Shown here piece by piece: positions 25,465 through 35,132 of a DNA stretch of 64,000 nt. The notes under the pieces are model-generated. The model saw nothing but the letters and a program-made list of their open reading frames with translations. It did no database searches and was not told the origin of the DNA. Positions within the stretch are counted from its first letter, which is position 1. Every line of letters begins with the position of its first letter. The DNA lies in contig NZ_FQWD01000003.1 of NCBI RefSeq assembly GCF_900129565.1, positions 1 through 64,000 on the forward strand, written 5' to 3'. A program made the position numbers and the translations under genes. The DNA is from Marisediminitalea aggregata (GTDB lineage: Bacteria > Pseudomonadota > Gammaproteobacteria > Enterobacterales > Alteromonadaceae).

Positions 25465-26502
25465 CTACAGATTTCGCTTTAACTGATCTTTCAGGTTGGG
25501 CGGGATCCCTTTGATAGTGAGTGTATCTGTATCCGGGTTATAGATAACCCGCTCTCCCAGTAACTTTCGTTCGAAGCTCACTGACACACCACCGCCCTGA
25601 CCGGTAAATTTGTTGAGCTGCCGCAGTGCGGCAGGGTCAGGTTGAATTTCCGGTTCCAACGGCGTTTCAAGCGTCGCAGTGAAAGCCGCGAAATTTCGTT
25701 CACTGCCCTCATCGGCAGGTAATCTGTCTGCTAAGTCACTCACTCTGATAGAGTCGCCACTGTCTAACTGCTCTTTAAAATAGCTGGTAACCTGTTCCCG
25801 GTGTGTGGTTTTTTCTTCCGGGTCGAGATTTTCAGATGCCAGGTAGGTTTCCACAGACTGAATTAGCTGTTTGTTTTGTTGTTTAACATCAACTTTTTCT
25901 TCACAGCCAACAAACTGCATAAAGAAATCGGCGACTTTGCGTCCCATCCGGCCTTTGATGAAGCTAATGTAACGTTGCTGTTGTGGCTCAATGCGGTACT
26001 GCGTTAAATCAATACGCACTGCCAACTGCATTTTTGCTAAATCCAAATGTTCCCGACTCGACAAATCCAGATTCTGACTGACTTCAACATGGGCCTTGGT
26101 ATTTAACAGCGTGACCAGCAAATACTGGGTAGCCAGGTATTCGTAGTGTACAAACAGCACAAAACCGGTTTCGACCTGCCCGGTATCAACCAACGACTGC
26201 ACCAGTAAATTACTGGTTTCCTTAGTAAAGGTCAGATAAGCACTGTCGCTGTCTGCCGGACTATCAGCATGGGCAGCCTGATAGCCTTCGAGCGAGGTAA
26301 CAAAGGTATTCTCCTCAGCACTTTCGGCAAAATGTCCGACGCCTTTACCCGGCTTGCTAACAAACGTGTGATGTAACTGGTGACCAAGTTGTTCCAACGC
26401 CGGTGTAACTGGCAGGCAACCTTCACGTGGGATCAGCTGCATTTTGCCGTCGTTGTTAACGACCAATTGGTGTACGACAAAATGATGTATCAATATGCTC
26501 AT
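25465..26502 (-). CDS. yejK: nucleoid-associated protein YejK (NdpA)
   Basis: This 345-residue protein aligns along its whole length with the 37-kDa nucleoid-associated protein family, which binds DNA and is abundant in the bacterial nucleoid. Recognisable stretches are the N-terminal IHHFVVHQL, FIKGRMGRKVADFF near the middle and a C-terminal ITIKGIPP-like end. It is divergent from yejL-yejM, the same neighbourhood as in enteric bacteria, which supports the call. The 136-bp gap holds both promoters, which I could not assign with confidence. Confidence 0.93.
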   Translation of the reverse strand: MSILIHHFVVHQLVVNNDGKMQLIPREGCLPVTPALEQLGHQLHHTFVSKPGKGVGHFAESAEENTFVTSLEGYQAAHADSPADSDSAYLTFTKETSNLLVQSLVDTGQVETGFVLFVHYEYLATQYLLVTLLNTKAHVEVSQNLDLSSREHLDLAKMQLAVRIDLTQYRIEPQQQRYISFIKGRMGRKVADFFMQFVGCEEKVDVKQQNKQLIQSVETYLASENLDPEEKTTHREQVTSYFKEQLDSGDSIRVSDLADRLPADEGSERNFAAFTATLETPLEPEIQPDPAALRQLNKFTGQGGGVSVSFERKLLGERVIYNPDTDTLTIKGIPPNLKDQLKRNL

Positions 26503-26638
26503 GTATTACTGATGTCCAATTCGTTGATTAAAGATGCAGTTTTTTGAATGAATGATTGTTATCAGATGCACAACGATTATAATCGCTTTATTGCCAAAAC
26601 TATGCTTTTTCAAGCGAATTAATGACAAGAGGCGTAAA

Positions 26639-26860
26639 GTGCCCCAACAAAGCCGATACAGCGATGCCGACTTCGAGCGTCTGATGAACGAAATTATTAT
26701 GGTACTCGAAAAAGAAGGCGCGGGTCGCGATCTTTCTTTAATGGTACTGGGTAACGTTATTACTCATATTTTTGAACAACAAGTGCCGCCACAACAACGG
26801 CAAGCCATGGTTGAACAATTCACCAAAGTACTGTCTAAAAGTGTACAGGGAACTGCATAA
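26639..26860 (+). CDS. yejL: YejL family protein (DUF1414)
   Basis: This 73-residue protein starts at GTG 26639, giving MPQQSRYSDADFERL, nearly the same N-terminus as E. coli YejL. AAGAGG lies upstream at a good distance, and the longer open frame has no ribosome site. DLSLMVLGNVITHIF in the middle is the most conserved part. The function is unknown; the small helical protein may form a dimer. It lies 6 nt ahead of yejM. Confidence 0.93.
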   Translation: MPQQSRYSDADFERLMNEIIMVLEKEGAGRDLSLMVLGNVITHIFEQQVPPQQRQAMVEQFTKVLSKSVQGTA

Positions 26861-26866
26861 GCTACC

Positions 26867-28381
26867 ATGATTTTAGCGGAATCTCCACGTCGTCAACGTG
26901 TAACCAAGCTGGTTAACTGGGGGCACTGGTTTGCGTTAGCGAATATCGTTATCGCCATTATCATTGCCTCTGTTTATGTTGTGTCCTCGCCGGCACCCGG
27001 CACCGGACTCGGTACCTTTTATTTATTTGCCAACTGGTTTGGTCATATTGGTTTCCTCACCTTTTTTGGCTTTGTGATATTCATCCTGCCATTGTGTTAT
27101 CTGGATGTATCACAACGCACCATTAAAACGATAGCCTCTGTGCTGTCGGCGCTGGGTCTGGCAGTACTGGCCTTTGATGCATTGCTTTTTAACCGAACCG
27201 GTTTTCATTTAAGCCACAGTGCCGCGCACCTGCTTAAATCGGAAGCCGCCAATCAGATGCACAGTGTGAACTGGCAACAATGGCTGTATTTGCTGTTGCT
27301 ATTTGTGATTTGGCTTGGGTTTCAACTGGTGCTGGCAAATGCAGTATGGAAGCGTATAGACAGGTTAATGACCTATCGCATTGGCCGTCCTGCAGTAAGC
27401 TTTTTTGTAGTGTGTTTTGTGTCTGGCCATGCAATCCATGTTTGGGCAGATGCGCAGCTTTATCAGCCTATTATTAAGCAGGATAATATGTTCCCACTGT
27501 CTTATCCGGCCACCGCGAAAACCACCATGTCGCGTTACGGCTTGCTGGATATAGAACGTTATCAGCAACGAAAACAACTGCAGTTTGAACCGGATATTCA
27601 CACCATTAACTACCCTGCCGCGCCGGTTTACTGTGCCATCGATGAAACACAGACCGCGTGGTTGCTGGTTCAAACCGATCAATCCGATTTACATTCAGCA
27701 GTGAAAAAAGCGGATTTACGTGAAATTACCCAGTTTTTTACGCCGGCCAGCTCGCCGGATGGCTTAATCAGCAGCACCTTATACGGCGTCCCGGAACTTT
27801 ACCAGCAAAGTCTGGTAAACGAGTCACCTATTCTGTTGGCTTTAGCCAAGGCTTATAACGTTTCATCTCAGGTGTATGTTGAAGACATGCCAGTTAATGA
27901 GTATGACTTTCCAGCCATTGCTTTCTCTGACACGCTTAGCAGCGACAAGTCACTTAACATCGTGTTTGCTACTGGCGAGACCATTTCATCATTGATGAAT
28001 AGTCAGGACGTGACAAAAGGTCTGGTTTTAGTTGCCTCGGGTTATGGCACGTCACGGGGGAGTTTGTACACCAATCTGCCTGTTACGGCAAAATTGGCCA
28101 GTAATGAGGATCTCACGCCTACCCTGCTAAATGCGCTTGGCTGTGGTGCAGACGTTAACTTTTACTCAACCGGTCAAAACTTGCTGGAGCCGAAGCGTGA
28201 CTGGCTGGTCAGTACGTCTGGGGAAAAAATTATCGTAATTTACGGCGACCAACGCATCGAAGTATTAAGCAACGGTAGTTACGATATTACCCAGATCAGC
28301 AGTGATATGCGCAGCGACGAAGCGCTGAACGTAGACTTGCTCAGCCGGGCTATTAAACACCTGACCCGATTCAAGCTCTAA
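26867..28381 (+). CDS. yejM: YejM/LapC-like inner-membrane sulfatase-family protein
   Basis: This 504-residue protein has five hydrophobic helices in the first 190 residues (the DUF3413 part) and a periplasmic sulfatase-like domain. In E. coli, YejM (PbgA/LapC) senses lipopolysaccharide and restrains LapB-FtsH to keep LpxC stable. The position after yejL and opposite yejK fits. The protein is about 80 residues shorter than the E. coli one as I remember it (586), and the periplasmic domain lacks an obvious metal-binding sulfatase site, so a regulatory rather than catalytic role is likely. A strong terminator follows. Confidence 0.87.
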   Translation: MILAESPRRQRVTKLVNWGHWFALANIVIAIIIASVYVVSSPAPGTGLGTFYLFANWFGHIGFLTFFGFVIFILPLCYLDVSQRTIKTIASVLSALGLAVLAFDALLFNRTGFHLSHSAAHLLKSEAANQMHSVNWQQWLYLLLLFVIWLGFQLVLANAVWKRIDRLMTYRIGRPAVSFFVVCFVSGHAIHVWADAQLYQPIIKQDNMFPLSYPATAKTTMSRYGLLDIERYQQRKQLQFEPDIHTINYPAAPVYCAIDETQTAWLLVQTDQSDLHSAVKKADLREITQFFTPASSPDGLISSTLYGVPELYQQSLVNESPILLALAKAYNVSSQVYVEDMPVNEYDFPAIAFSDTLSSDKSLNIVFATGETISSLMNSQDVTKGLVLVASGYGTSRGSLYTNLPVTAKLASNEDLTPTLLNALGCGADVNFYSTGQNLLEPKRDWLVSTSGEKIIVIYGDQRIEVLSNGSYDITQISSDMRSDEALNVDLLSRAIKHLTRFKL

Positions 28382-28405
28382 CGCTGAATTGCAGAGTTTT
28401 ATAGC

Positions 28406-28436
28406 AAAACGGGACGCATCATTAGCGTCCCGTTTT
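28406..28436 (+). terminator. intrinsic terminator of yejLM
   Basis: A 12-bp perfect stem, AAAACGGGACGC with GCGTCCCGTTTT, encloses a 7-nt loop, 25 nt after the yejM stop. It can act on both strands and may also serve mmsB. Confidence 0.88.
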
Positions 28437-28523
28437 ATTAACAATCAAACTTACCAAGAGTGTTACTAATACACAGCTTTTGCCCTGGCCATCTAGTGCT
28501 ACGAGCAGGTAAATCAACAGCGG

Positions 28524-29411
28524 TTAGGCGTTGCCAAGTAACTCAAAAATACTTGAAAAGTCGCGGTCTGCATTGCCTTTTAACTGATGCATACGATACA
28601 ACGCCTGTGCCGCTGCAGCCATGGGAGTTGATGCGCCTACCTGTTGAGCCGCCTCCATTGCCAGGCTCAGATCTTTGTTCATCAGTTTTACCATAAACCC
28701 CCCCTGGTATTGATTGCTCGATGGCACATTGTCCATTACATCAGGGCATGGATTGTATTTTTGCAGTGTCCAGTTGCAGCCCGAGCTTTGTAGCATGATA
28801 TCTGACATGACCTTGGGGTCGAGCCCATTCGCAATGGCCAGTTGAAGCGCCTCAGACGTCCCCGTCATCAATACCGACAACAGCATGTTGTTACACAGTT
28901 TGGCGATTTGTCCTGCGCCTAACTCACCGGCATGAAACAGGTTCGCGCCCATATGCTTGAGGACCGGTTTCGCACGAGACACCGCCGCATCGTCACCACC
29001 CATAATAAACGTCAATGTGCCTGCAGCGGCCCCTGCAACACCACCCGATACCGGCGCGTCGATAAAGGCATATCCTGCATTGATTGCACCGGCTCCAACT
29101 TCTTTTGCGCTTTGTGCATCGATGGTGCTGCAATCGATAAACAGTGCGCCGGTTTTAGCATGGGCAATAATGCCTTGTTCGCCCAGGTAGAGGGATTTTA
29201 CATGCTGAGCTGCGGGTAACATGGTAACCACCACATCAGCATTTTTAACGGCTTCCTGCGGACTGGCCGCAGCCATCGCGCCTTTGTCTTCCAACTGTTT
29301 GACTGCGTCAGCTACCAGGTCAAACACAACAACGGATTCACCGTTTCTAACGAGGTTAGCCGCCATCGGCCCCCCCATGTTGCCCAAACCTATAAATGCG
29401 ATGTTTTTCAT
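28524..29411 (-). CDS. mmsB: 3-hydroxyisobutyrate dehydrogenase
   Basis: This 295-residue NAD-dependent enzyme oxidises 3-hydroxyisobutyrate to methylmalonate semialdehyde in valine breakdown. It has the N-terminal Rossmann motif GLGNMGGPMA, the substrate loop DAPVSGG near residue 120, and the catalytic Lys in GAGQIAKLCNN near 170. As last gene of the mms operon it feeds MmsA, encoded by the first gene, and takes its substrate from the hydrolase encoded 2 nt upstream. The length and motifs are typical. A second member of the family is encoded at 35109-35975 but outside the operon. Confidence 0.93.
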   Translation of the reverse strand: MKNIAFIGLGNMGGPMAANLVRNGESVVVFDLVADAVKQLEDKGAMAAASPQEAVKNADVVVTMLPAAQHVKSLYLGEQGIIAHAKTGALFIDCSTIDAQSAKEVGAGAINAGYAFIDAPVSGGVAGAAAGTLTFIMGGDDAAVSRAKPVLKHMGANLFHAGELGAGQIAKLCNNMLLSVLMTGTSEALQLAIANGLDPKVMSDIMLQSSGCNWTLQKYNPCPDVMDNVPSSNQYQGGFMVKLMNKDLSLAMEAAQQVGASTPMAAAAQALYRMHQLKGNADRDFSSIFELLGNA

Positions 29412-29413
29412 TA

Positions 29414-30529
29414 TTATTCTCCTAAACCTGCCAACGGATTTACCGTCCAGGGACTGGTAAAATGTGTCGCAATAACATCTGCGGGTACGTCATCGACACT
29501 GTTGAACAACCAACGAGGTTGCTTGTCCTTGTCAATGAGTAACGCTCTGACACCTTCAGCAAACTCACCTGATTCGCCACAACGACACGACATAATAAGT
29601 TCCATCTGGAAACAGGCTTCAAGCGAGAGTTCGGCCCCACGCTTACACTGTTCCCATACCAGATGCATCGTAATGGGCGACCCGGCAGTGAGCCCTTGTT
29701 TTGCTCTCTCGAACCAGCTATCTCCGTTACTTTCACAACTCAAAATAGCTTTCACAGCCTCGGGTGCACTGCTGCAGTCACCCAGCACCTTATCAATCTC
29801 ATGCTGCCACACAGACAGTTTCCCTTGCGGCCAGTCAGCCTTTGGCAATTCGAACGTCGTACACAACGCCGTTAGCTGGTCGTGCACTTCTCCTGCTACC
29901 CAATGCTGAGATTCCAGAGCGTCGCAAAACCGTTCAAACCCGTCATCTGCCAGTACGTAATCGCCAAGACCAACATAGATACCGTCAGTCGCATTGACTG
30001 AGGCCCCGGTTAGGCCCAGAAACAAACCTGTTTTACCCGGCGCACGCGGTAAGAAGTAACTGGCTCCGACGTCGGGATATAACCCAATGGTAATTTCAGG
30101 CATCGCTAATCTTGAAGAAGGCGTAAGAATGCGGTGGCTCGCGCCTGCCAACAGACCAATCCCGCCTCCCATAACAATGCCAGCCCCCCACACAACAACC
30201 GGCTTACCGTAGCGGTGGATCAAATAATCCAGCTGGTATTCGCGGGCGAAAAAGTCCGCCAGAAAATCCGGCACCTGATGTTGCTGTGCCTGCATGGCCT
30301 GATACATCGACACAATATCGCCGCCGGCACAAAAGGCTTTGTCACCCTCACTGGTCAACACAACCAGCGCAATGCTGTCGTCGTGTTGCCAGTCAGATAA
30401 TTGCTCGAACAAGGCTTTGGCCATATCCAAATCAAGCGCATTTAACGCTTGCGGCTTGTTCAGCGTTAATAGCCCGATATCCCCGCCGGATGCGGCGGGA
30501 ATACGCTTAATAAAGAGCTTGTCGGTCAT
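29414..30529 (-). CDS. 3-hydroxyisobutyryl-CoA hydrolase
   Basis: This 371-residue crotonase-fold protein has AFCAGGDIV (oxyanion hole) and PEITIGLYPDVGASYFLPR, with the Glu and Asp typical of 3-hydroxyisobutyryl-CoA hydrolases rather than simple hydratases. The greater length (about 370 against 260 for hydratases) agrees. It frees 3-hydroxyisobutyrate from CoA for MmsB, encoded 2 nt downstream. The upstream acyl-CoA dehydrogenase stop is 8 nt away. No separate methacrylyl-CoA hydratase gene is present in this operon. Confidence 0.9.
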   Translation of the reverse strand: MTDKLFIKRIPAASGGDIGLLTLNKPQALNALDLDMAKALFEQLSDWQHDDSIALVVLTSEGDKAFCAGGDIVSMYQAMQAQQHQVPDFLADFFAREYQLDYLIHRYGKPVVVWGAGIVMGGGIGLLAGASHRILTPSSRLAMPEITIGLYPDVGASYFLPRAPGKTGLFLGLTGASVNATDGIYVGLGDYVLADDGFERFCDALESQHWVAGEVHDQLTALCTTFELPKADWPQGKLSVWQHEIDKVLGDCSSAPEAVKAILSCESNGDSWFERAKQGLTAGSPITMHLVWEQCKRGAELSLEACFQMELIMSCRCGESGEFAEGVRALLIDKDKQPRWLFNSVDDVPADVIATHFTSPWTVNPLAGLGE

Positions 30530-30537
30530 AATTGCTC

Positions 30538-31692
30538 CTACAGTAACTGGCTGCCTTCCTGCAGTACCTGACGGCTAATGATCAATCGCATGATCTCATT
30601 AGTGCCTTCCAGTATCTGGTGCACCCGCACGTCACGCATGTGTCGTTCTAACGGATACTCTTTAATGTAGCCGTAACCACCGTGAATTTGCAGTGCTTCA
30701 TTACACACATTAAAGCCAACATCGGTAGCAAATCGCTTCGCCATGGCACAATACGCCGTCTTTTGCGGATCGTCTTCATCTAGCTTAGCCGCAGCCATAC
30801 GCACTAGCTGACGTGCCGCCACCAATTCTGTATTCATGTCGGCCAATTTAAACTGCAGCGCCTGGAAGGTGGCCAGCGGTTTGCCGAATTGCTTACGCTC
30901 TAACATGTAGTCCCGGGCGGTATCCAATGCTTGTTGCGCAGTACCAATTGAGCAGGTGGCAATGTTAATACGGCCGCCATCAAGCCCCTTCATCGCGAAA
31001 GTGAATCCCTGACCATGTTCGCCCAGCAGGCTCTCGTGACTCACTTCAACATTATCGAACGTGATCATGCGGGTCGGCTGTGCATTCCAACCCATTTTTT
31101 CTTCTGCTTTACCGTAAATGATGCCCGGTGCATTGGCGGGAACTACGAACGAAGAAATCCCCTTTGCGCCGTCGTTAGACGTTCTGGCCATGACCACCAA
31201 TACATCGGTTTCACCGGCACCAGAAATAAACACTTTACTGCCATTCAAACGATAACCCGCGTCTGTTTTTTCTGCCTTGGTACTCAGGCTCGCAGCGTCA
31301 GACCCCGCACCAGGCTCTGTTAAGCAATAAGATGCCAGTTGCTCTCCTGTGACGAGACCAGGTAACCATTGCGCTTTAACAGCATCAGTGCCCCACGACG
31401 CGATCATCCATGTGGCCATGTTATGAATAGTCAGCATGGCCGTTGTGGTAGTGCACCCCATCGCCAATTGCTCAAAAATAATTGACGAGTCCAGTCGACT
31501 AAGTCCCAATCCGCCTTCTGATTCAGGTGTGTACAAGCCACAGAAACCTAATTCACCGGCTTTTCTGATGGTCTCGACAGGAAACGTATGCTCTCGATCC
31601 CACTGCGCAGCAAACGGCGCCAACTCTTGCATAGCAAACTGTTTTGCAACATCGGCGAAAGCTTGTTGATCGTCGGTCATATTAAAGTTCAT
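30538..31692 (-). CDS. acyl-CoA dehydrogenase, probably isobutyryl-CoA
   Basis: This 384-residue FAD enzyme has CLTEPGAGSDAAS, the FVVPANAPG region, and a C-terminal VHQILEGTNEIMR segment with Glu near residue 366, the catalytic base of short-chain acyl-CoA dehydrogenases. Its place between mmsA and the hydrolase gene points to isobutyryl-CoA, making methacrylyl-CoA in valine catabolism. It probably passes electrons to ETF. It starts 9 nt after the mmsA stop with an AGGAGA-like site. Confidence 0.88.
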   Translation of the reverse strand: MNFNMTDDQQAFADVAKQFAMQELAPFAAQWDREHTFPVETIRKAGELGFCGLYTPESEGGLGLSRLDSSIIFEQLAMGCTTTTAMLTIHNMATWMIASWGTDAVKAQWLPGLVTGEQLASYCLTEPGAGSDAASLSTKAEKTDAGYRLNGSKVFISGAGETDVLVVMARTSNDGAKGISSFVVPANAPGIIYGKAEEKMGWNAQPTRMITFDNVEVSHESLLGEHGQGFTFAMKGLDGGRINIATCSIGTAQQALDTARDYMLERKQFGKPLATFQALQFKLADMNTELVAARQLVRMAAAKLDEDDPQKTAYCAMAKRFATDVGFNVCNEALQIHGGYGYIKEYPLERHMRDVRVHQILEGTNEIMRLIISRQVLQEGSQLL

Positions 31693-31701
31693 CAGACTCT
31701 C

Positions 31702-33192
31702 CTATCGCAAATTAATGGTCATATTCGGACCACTTGGAATGTCTTGTTCTGGCCAGCGAGACGTGACGGTTTTGGTTTCCGTATAGAAGCGAACGGCTTG
31801 TTTTCCATAAGCATGCAAATCGCCAAAGAATGAGTTCTTCCAACCAGTAAAGGAGAAGAACGGCAGCGGTACCGGAATGGGCACGTTTATCCCGACCTGA
31901 CCCACCGTTACTTCTGACTGGTACTTGCGCGCGGCTGCACCGCTCGCAGTGAAAATCGACGTACCATTTCCGTAGGGGTTACTGTTGACTAGCTCCAGCG
32001 CTTCTTCAAGCGTATCGACACACATACAACACAACACCGGGCCAAAAATTTCTTCCTGATAAATACGCATGTCGGTGGTGACATCTTTAAACACCGTAGG
32101 ACCAATCCAATGCCCGTTTTCCATGCCCTCTACAACAAAGTCACTACCGTCTACCATACAGGTAGCGCCCTGTGCTTTACCTGATGCAATAAGGTCCTGC
32201 ACACGCTGTTTAGCAGCTGCACTGATTAGAGGACCAAAACCTGCGTTTTCATCGTTCCATGCACCAGGCTTAACTTCGCTGATTTTTTCAGCCAATTCAT
32301 CAATCCATTCCTGGGCGCTGCCCACGAATACCGCAACTGAAATAGCCATACAGCGTTGTCCGGCCGCGCCCACGGAGGCACCGACCAGGTTGTTAATAAC
32401 GTGGTTTTTATTGGCATCGGGCATCACTACCGTATGATTTTTTGCCCCAGCAAAACACTGTGCACGTTTCATATTGTCAGTGGCAGTGCGATATATATAC
32501 TGACCAACCGGTACAGAACCAACGAAGGAAACGGCGGCTATATCAGGGTGGTTCAGCAAGGTATCAACCTGGTCTTTACCGCCGTGAACCACGTTGAGAA
32601 CACCAGCAGGCGCACCTGCTTCAATAAACAGTTCTGCCAGCAACATGGGGGTAAGCGGATCTTGCTCTGATGGTTTCAGGATAAAGGTATTACCGCACAC
32701 AGTGGCGAGCGGGAACATCCAAAGCGGGATCATCGCCGGGAAGTTAAATGGCGTAATGCCTGCGCATACCCCAATTGGCTGAATAAAGCTGCTGGTGTCA
32801 ATACCGCGCGCCACGTTCTCGACGGTTTCTCCCATCATCAGGCTTGGCGCATTCATGGCCTGTTCAACCACTTCAATCCCACGCCATACATCGCCCATTG
32901 CGTCGTCAAATACTTTGCCCGTTTCTTCAGCCAACACGGTAGCGATACGCTTTTGCTCACGCTTCAGAATCGCCTGATAACGCATCATGATCCGCGCCCG
33001 CTCAGTAACCGGTACATAGCGCCATGTTTCAAATGCGGACTTAGCAGCCTGCAACGCGCGCTGCATTTCGTCGTCTGTCGTTACGGGCGTTTTAGCAATC
33101 ACTTCCCCATTCGCCGGGTTCGTAACATTAATGAATTGTTCTGTGGTAGAGGCGACCATATCGCCATTTATAAGAAGAGGTACCTGTTTCAT
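31702..33192 (-). CDS. mmsA: methylmalonate-semialdehyde dehydrogenase (CoA-acylating)
   Basis: This 496-residue aldehyde dehydrogenase of the MMSDH group has the [13 protein letters not shown] segment, the catalytic Cys in GQRCMA near residue 285, and the EEIFGPVL motif. It converts methylmalonate semialdehyde to propionyl-CoA without a separate CoA ligase. It is the first gene of the valine operon mmsA-acd-hibch-mmsB, with short gaps throughout (9, 8 and 2 nt). The ACGT-repeat operator about 45 nt upstream overlaps the probable promoter. Confidence 0.94.
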   Translation of the reverse strand: MKQVPLLINGDMVASTTEQFINVTNPANGEVIAKTPVTTDDEMQRALQAAKSAFETWRYVPVTERARIMMRYQAILKREQKRIATVLAEETGKVFDDAMGDVWRGIEVVEQAMNAPSLMMGETVENVARGIDTSSFIQPIGVCAGITPFNFPAMIPLWMFPLATVCGNTFILKPSEQDPLTPMLLAELFIEAGAPAGVLNVVHGGKDQVDTLLNHPDIAAVSFVGSVPVGQYIYRTATDNMKRAQCFAGAKNHTVVMPDANKNHVINNLVGASVGAAGQRCMAISVAVFVGSAQEWIDELAEKISEVKPGAWNDENAGFGPLISAAAKQRVQDLIASGKAQGATCMVDGSDFVVEGMENGHWIGPTVFKDVTTDMRIYQEEIFGPVLCCMCVDTLEEALELVNSNPYGNGTSIFTASGAAARKYQSEVTVGQVGINVPIPVPLPFFSFTGWKNSFFGDLHAYGKQAVRFYTETKTVTSRWPEQDIPSGPNMTINLR

Positions 33193-33239
33193 TGCATTCT
33201 CGATTGCTGAGTTGAATACGCTAACGCTATACCAAGCAT

Positions 33240-33255
33240 ACGTTAACGTAAACGT
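33240..33255. promoter_or_regulatory. triple ACGT repeat, candidate LiuR-type operator of the mms operon
   Basis: ACGT occurs at 33240-33243, 33246-33249 and 33252-33255, at exact 6-nt spacing, within TACGTTAACGTAAACGTAA. The first pair forms a perfect palindrome ACGTTAACGT. ACGT-rich operators are reported for LiuR, the MerR-family regulator of branched-chain amino acid catabolism in gammaproteobacteria (from memory). It lies 47 nt before the mmsA start, with TATAGC closer to the gene. The rest of 33193-33479 shows only AT-rich promoter-like sequence. Confidence 0.5.
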
Positions 33256-33479
33256 AACCCTGTTAAATCTAAAGATCTACTTGTAAATTTATTGTGACAT
33301 AAAGGTTATTATTCAGCGAGAGTCAGCTATGATTAAAGCAAACTCGGTATTCGGCGCGTGCTAAGTCTTGCTGTGACTGCTATGCTAAGTACTCTGATGT
33401 AGCGAAGGAAATTCTTGTGGTCAATGTATCTTCCAGCGTTTTACGCTTACTTCAATTAATGCGATAGCCGGGCCCCGTT

Positions 33480-35132
33480 ATGAGCCAACGACTCCGCGTC
33501 GCGATTATTGAAGACAACGCCACAGCCCGCGCGACCATCCGCAGCCACCTGATAGTACTGGGTAATTTAGAGGTCGCCAGTTTCAGTACGGGTACAGAAC
33601 TGAAAAACGCCCTCAAGAAGCAAAACTTCGAATTACTGATATTTGACTTTCATCTGGGCCAGCGCCGAAACGGTGTCGAGTGGGTACAGATACTCCGGCA
33701 ATCACAGTTCATTCAACCCAGCACCGGCATTGTGTTCATTACTGCTGACAGACTGCCGCAAACGATCGGTCAGATCATTGATACACATCCCGATTTACTG
33801 TTGTTAAAACCCTATACCATTAATGCCCTGCATCGCGGCGTGAATCATTACCTGGAATATCGAAAGCATGCCGCTACTGCCCTGAGGTATATGGACGAAG
33901 GCAATACAGCGGCCGCAATTTCAACACTCGACAAACGTCGCCGCGAGAAACTTCCCCCCAGAGTGGCAACCGATCTGGAAAAGCTGCGGGCCCGGTTACT
34001 ATTACAAAAAGGCGACTACCCCGCAGCCCTGGCGATATATGAGCGTACCCTGGCGCAATCCAACAAAGTGCTGTGGGCACAATGGGGTAAGTTAAAATGT
34101 CATTACCAAACCGGTGATTGGTCGGCGTGTCACGCCAGTTTGGACGATATGCTGGAAACCTTATTGACTCGTGATAAAGCCTTTGAGTGGCTGGCGTGTT
34201 TGTCCTTTGAACAAGAATCGTACGAAAAAGCAGAGTTCTTTTTAGATCACATACAGGACAGCGACTTAAGCTTGCCGGCCACTCGTTTGAAAACGATGAC
34301 TTACCAGAAACAAAATCGCATTGTGGAAAGCATCGATTTATTGCAGAAAAAGCGAGAGTACAACCGCTCTACCAAAGAAAGGTTTGACGAATTTACTTTT
34401 GAGCTGGCTGAGTTTTATTTAAGCATTGCTCAGGAAAGCCCGCATAACCATCGCGAAGAGAGCCTGAGTCAGGCCCGTAAACTGATGGGGGTTGCCGCGC
34501 GGAGTCAGTCAGATCTCCAGGTCCAGCAACGGCATGATTACCTGTTGGCCTACAGCTACGTCATGGAGGATCAATTATCCAAAGCACGTGAAGTCATAAA
34601 CCGGGAACACATGAACGTATTTCAGCGCAGCTCTGCCAGTACGCTGATTGTTGCGGCCCGTGTGGTCAATTCTCTGGGCGACGAGAAACGCGCCCAGGAA
34701 ATGTTAGAGCTTGCCAGAAACAAATCAGAACTGGGGGAAATGCCTGCTGAACAGCAAACGCTGCAAACGCGTATGCTTACCGCCGAAAAAGACACTGGGC
34801 TGGCCGATAAACGTGCTGAACAGTTTAACGAACAGGGTCAGCAATTATTTGTGAAGAAGCAATACCTGGACGCCCTCGCCGCGTTTTATCGGGCATTACA
34901 ATTAACACCCGATGAACCCGCTTACCAACTCAACATGCTGCAAACCCTATTGGTTTGCGATACAGACAGCTACAGAGCCATGACATTGCAAACACTGATT
35001 GCCGGACTGCTTGCTCAGCCATTGTCCGACAATAATCAACGCCGTTACGCGCAATTGGTTCAGCAGTACCCGCATATTGCGACGGTAACAAAAGCCCCTG
35101 ACAAAAACTCAAGCGCCAGCGAGGCGGGTTAA
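33480..35132 (+). CDS. response regulator with REC domain and TPR output domain, copy 2
   Basis: This 550-residue protein has an N-terminal receiver (Glu11-Asp12, phospho-acceptor Asp56 in LIFDFHLG, Lys in LLLKPYT). The remaining 400 residues are helical with TPR-like pairs, for example near 175-210 and 455-490 (QQLFVKKQYLDALAAF). It matches the protein at 11525-13174 in length, order and even the DxHLG motif, so the two are paralogues. No DNA-binding domain and no adjacent histidine kinase are present. The 3' end overlaps the convergent dehydrogenase gene by 24 nt. Confidence 0.82.
   Translation: MSQRLRVAIIEDNATARATIRSHLIVLGNLEVASFSTGTELKNALKKQNFELLIFDFHLGQRRNGVEWVQILRQSQFIQPSTGIVFITADRLPQTIGQIIDTHPDLLLLKPYTINALHRGVNHYLEYRKHAATALRYMDEGNTAAAISTLDKRRREKLPPRVATDLEKLRARLLLQKGDYPAALAIYERTLAQSNKVLWAQWGKLKCHYQTGDWSACHASLDDMLETLLTRDKAFEWLACLSFEQESYEKAEFFLDHIQDSDLSLPATRLKTMTYQKQNRIVESIDLLQKKREYNRSTKERFDEFTFELAEFYLSIAQESPHNHREESLSQARKLMGVAARSQSDLQVQQRHDYLLAYSYVMEDQLSKAREVINREHMNVFQRSSASTLIVAARVVNSLGDEKRAQEMLELARNKSELGEMPAEQQTLQTRMLTAEKDTGLADKRAEQFNEQGQQLFVKKQYLDALAAFYRALQLTPDEPAYQLNMLQTLLVCDTDSYRAMTLQTLIAGLLAQPLSDNNQRRYAQLVQQYPHIATVTKAPDKNSSASEAG

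Noticed and set aside
28437..28523. Gene or RNA between the yejM terminator and mmsB
   Set aside because: It is only about 87 bp, with no start signal or fold of note.
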